Source of the DNA: Gymnorhina tibicen
Taxonomy: Eukaryota > Chordata > Aves > Passeriformes > Artamidae
Direction: 5' to 3'
DNA length: 64,000 bases
Assembly (NCBI GenBank): GCA_013399875.1
Contig: VXAZ01008135.1
Coordinates: 372,001-436,000 of the forward strand
The position numbers were made by a program, and so were the translations under genes. Below, in pieces: positions 61,190 to 64,000 of the stretch. Below the pieces are notes generated by a model, which was given only the letters and a program-made list of their open reading frames with translations, did not search any database and was not told the DNA's origin. Numbering within the stretch: the first letter of the stretch is position 1; every line of letters starts with the position of its first letter.

Positions 61190-61740
61190 TAAAGCAGGCT
61201 GCTCGGACCCTCGGGAGCAAGGACGAATACCTCGGACGGACGACGATGCGGTTGGCTGCAGTGGCACGAGCCATAGCCAGCAGGGAAAGCTGAGAAGGTG
61301 AGGTGGGTTTCTGGTCGGCTCTGCACAAGTTCCCGCTAGCACGCTGACACCTCCTTTCGGGCTGGGAGCACAGAAGGGCAGGAGAGCACGGAAAGCGCAG
61401 GCGGACGGTGCAGTAGCTGGAGCCCTCCTGGGTTTGCTCGCTGAGCAGTTCTAGGGTGCTTTGTAACTCCTGCCGATCTCTGCCAGGCTGGGCACCCGCA
61501 CGGACCCTGCTCTTGAAACAGCCCTTGGAGAGCGCTCACCTGCCCTGTGGGGGCGCTTGGTACCGCTGAGGAGCGACCCAGCTCGGGTAACGCGACCCCG
61601 GTTGCACCAAGGCAGGGATTCAGCACAACAGCGCTCCGGACAGGACGGAGCTTTAGGCGAGACACCGCTCTTTGCATGAGGACAGAGATGATCACCGGGA
61701 TTCTCCCCTCCTTTTTCATCCCCTGGCTGTACGGAGAGAT
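61190..61740 (-). promoter_or_regulatory. CpG-rich candidate promoter and noncoding first exon upstream of the large RASAL2 exon
   Basis: The stretch is CpG-rich relative to its surroundings. It contains a strong minus-strand donor, GGGCAG|GTGAGCG, with the exon end at 61540. About 2.3 kb downstream, an acceptor-like TGCTGTTTCGCAG ends at 59220, just upstream of the start codon at 59103. A 5' UTR exon ending at 61540 and spliced to 59219 is therefore plausible. This is inference from splice signals only; the large exon could instead have its own promoter. Confidence 0.35.
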
Positions 61741-64000
61741 GCCTCCATCCCCTTCCCGATGCAGCTGGCATTACACGGATCACTGACTCACGCAGACCAC
61801 CCCCTTCAGCCAGGAGACACACAGAAAGATTAACCACGTCTCAAGTTACGGCACGAAGCAACGTGCAAAACCAGTTATGGGTTAACTGCTACTCAAAACT
61901 ATTTTTATTGGTGTGGCCGGGGGTTGGACCACAGCTCTGTACAGACCTAACAATACAGAGAAAGGCTTCAATAAGCACTCCGCGTGAAGCCCAAGAACAT
62001 CAAAGTCACAGTTTGGTTTAAGTTTGAATAATACTGAGAAGGCTTTTTGCTTTTTTTTACTTCTGATTTCACTTTTTATTTCATGTTACCACTGCTTAGA
62101 CGACCACACTTCACGATCAAAGAAAAGTTACCCTTGGCCTAGCTGAGGTTTCACTGTGCACTCTACAGAGGGTAAAAGGGTCTTTCTCAAAGTGCTTGTA
62201 AAAGGGCAGGCAAGGTTTACATGTTTATTAACACAAAAACACTGATACACAAGTTTGCTTAGTCTACCAATAAGACAATTCTTTTAAATAGCTAACTCAA
62301 AAATTTTGGCCTGGGCTTCGAGTCAAACTGATCTCTTGCTTCCTTATACACATCCTCAGTAGCAACGATGATGTCCAAAAAACCCCTTTGTCTACACAAA
62401 TCCAGTGCCACTGAGTTAAAACTGCTCTCAAGCGGCTCCAGTATTTGTTGTGTCCACAGAACATGCAGGCGAATTACTCAGAAGGCAGAACCTTCTCCTT
62501 GAGCCACAGTCCAGTTACTCAGGCTCCACCCAGTCCTTCCAGAGCAGCAGTTTATCCCCGGGAGCATTTACAGAGTCTCAGTATCACAAAGAAATCAGCT
62601 TACAGCAGTGACTGCCACCGTCTCGGTGATGTGAGATCCCCAGCCGTGCCGAGCCACCCCCGCAGCTGTCAGCAGGTAAAATAATGTCGGGGAAGAAACG
62701 AGTTCGTCAATTAAGCTGAGAAAATCTGAAATGTTTTCACTCTTGTTTTTAATACCAACTGCCTACAAACGTGATCCTCCACTAGCAAACCTTCCTCAGA
62801 TGATTTTTTTTTTCGGTTGTGTTTGCAGTTCATTGTGCCAAATCATTCATTTAGCTTTTCAGAAAATTACTATTTTCTTCCTAACAATCCAGTCACTTAA
62901 TCACCACATTTGACATGTTTAACAGCATATATTTCACTGCTCCTAGATATTGACGTAATTTATGCACAAAATGCAGATTTGCTGCGTTGGAATGTAACTG
63001 TATTTCAGCTTTAAGATTGTATTGGGAAAACAATCGTTCTCAACTTTGCAACATTTCACAGAAAATATACACAAGCAGCCTTGCATTTGCACCGAGCATA
63101 TGAAGAGAAATCTTTGGCAAGGGCCTCCTGTGTGGGAAGTCCACTCTCCACCACTCAGCTCTCCAGAAAAACTACCCAGCTCTGCTGCACAGAGCTTCAG
63201 CAATTTCTCAGAGCAGGTTCTTTAATAAATACTACCAGCCAATTAAAAAAGTGAAAAAGCAGTATCGCAGAAAACCCCAAACGCACCATTGCCAAGCAGC
63301 TGGAAGGAGGAGAACCTGGCTCTGATGTTACAAATTAATGTTTAATTAATTTAATTAAGTTTAAGCTTGCTTGCTCTCTGAAAGCTGTCTAGTGCTTGAG
63401 TAAAGGCACTACAACGTGTAAAACTTGAGTGCATAGCTTATATTATAAAAAAGGATGAACTGCACTCTCCCATCACCCAACTGCTCCGTTCTGAATTAGT
63501 TTTGGACCAAACAAACCTACCAGCTTCTCATGTTTTAAATTTCTTACCAAGAAATGGAGGAAAATGGGGAAAGAAGAGAGTTAAAGAAAAAAAACCAAAC
63601 CCAAAATGCCACACAACCACCAATGTTCGTGATAAACCCTGAACATTTATTCACCACACTTGGGTTTTCAACCAAGTCCTCTCTTTTAATTGAGAAAATC
63701 AGCAGGCTAAGCACATACCACTTCTGAGAAGATCCCAGCTCAAGCCCCCAACAAGCAGCCATCAAATGAGCTTTAACCCGTAGGAAAGCGAATCAAATTG
63801 CACCCTGTATCCTCCCCGGAGAAACCAGAAGGAATGCAGAGGGTCGGGGATCCTGGATTTAGCAGTCTAGCTCCCCTCAGCTCTTTTGCCATTAAAACTA
63901 GCCTGATGCTCAGTGCACTGGAACAGCTCATGGAGGAGTAATCAATATATAAAGCAGAAACGAACACAATTGACCCAACTTGACATGTAGTTAAATAGCG

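Larger units (their letters stand above)
59220..64000. other. 5' flank or first-intron region of RASAL2
   Basis: Apart from the CpG-rich block at 61.2-61.7 kb and the poly(A) run, I see no exon or repeat family. The human long-isoform first exon (MELSPSS start) is not found here, so if present it lies beyond 64000. An AT-rich palindromic stretch, with TTAATTAA-like words, occurs at about 63330-63362. Confidence 0.6.

Noticed and set aside
1..64000. CRISPR arrays, operons, phage or transfer-RNA genes
   Set aside because: No spaced palindromic repeats, no tightly packed genes and no convincing tRNA promoter boxes were seen; the sequence is eukaryotic.

Overview
The window looks like vertebrate nuclear DNA, most probably from a bird. 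Coding sequence is sparse and split by GT-AG introns. Several truncated CR1 LINE 3' ends are present, CpG islands stand out from AT-richer intronic DNA, and a 200-base run of N marks an assembly gap. I see no operon, phage, CRISPR array or prokaryotic gene.

All recognisable coding sequence belongs to one minus-strand gene, RASAL2 (nGAP, a SynGAP-family Ras GTPase-activating protein). The window holds only the 5' part of the gene. In transcript order there is: (1) a CpG-rich candidate promoter at about 61.2-61.7 kb with a strong splice donor; (2) a large first coding exon, 59103 to 58146, giving about 319 residues that include a 33-bp (11-residue) in-frame minisatellite; (3) exon 35134-35007, the start of the PH region; (4) exon 29294-29171, carrying the conserved RRTVSVPSEG segment; (5) a CpG island at 18.25-18.96 kb with a probable alternative first exon of only 13 coding nucleotides, matching the known short RASAL2 isoform in layout and phase. 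The next shared exon and the C2, RasGAP and coiled-coil parts would lie beyond position 1.

The exons join in consistent phase. The large exon and the 13-nt exon both end after the first base of a codon. The 35.1-kb exon starts with the last two bases of the D codon and ends in phase 0. The 29.2-kb exon starts in phase 0 and ends in phase 1. The locus can therefore make proteins with different N termini: a long form with the repeat extension and PH start, and a short form without them.

The rest is intron: CR1 remnants, short simple repeats, further GC-rich islands (3.3-4.4, 9.0-9.5 and 54.8-55.1 kb) that may be promoters or just GC-rich DNA, and long stretches where I see nothing I can name. 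The most interesting items are the coding minisatellite, the long alternative N terminus with a 14-3-3-like motif, and the pentanucleotide array directly behind the donor of the short-isoform first exon.
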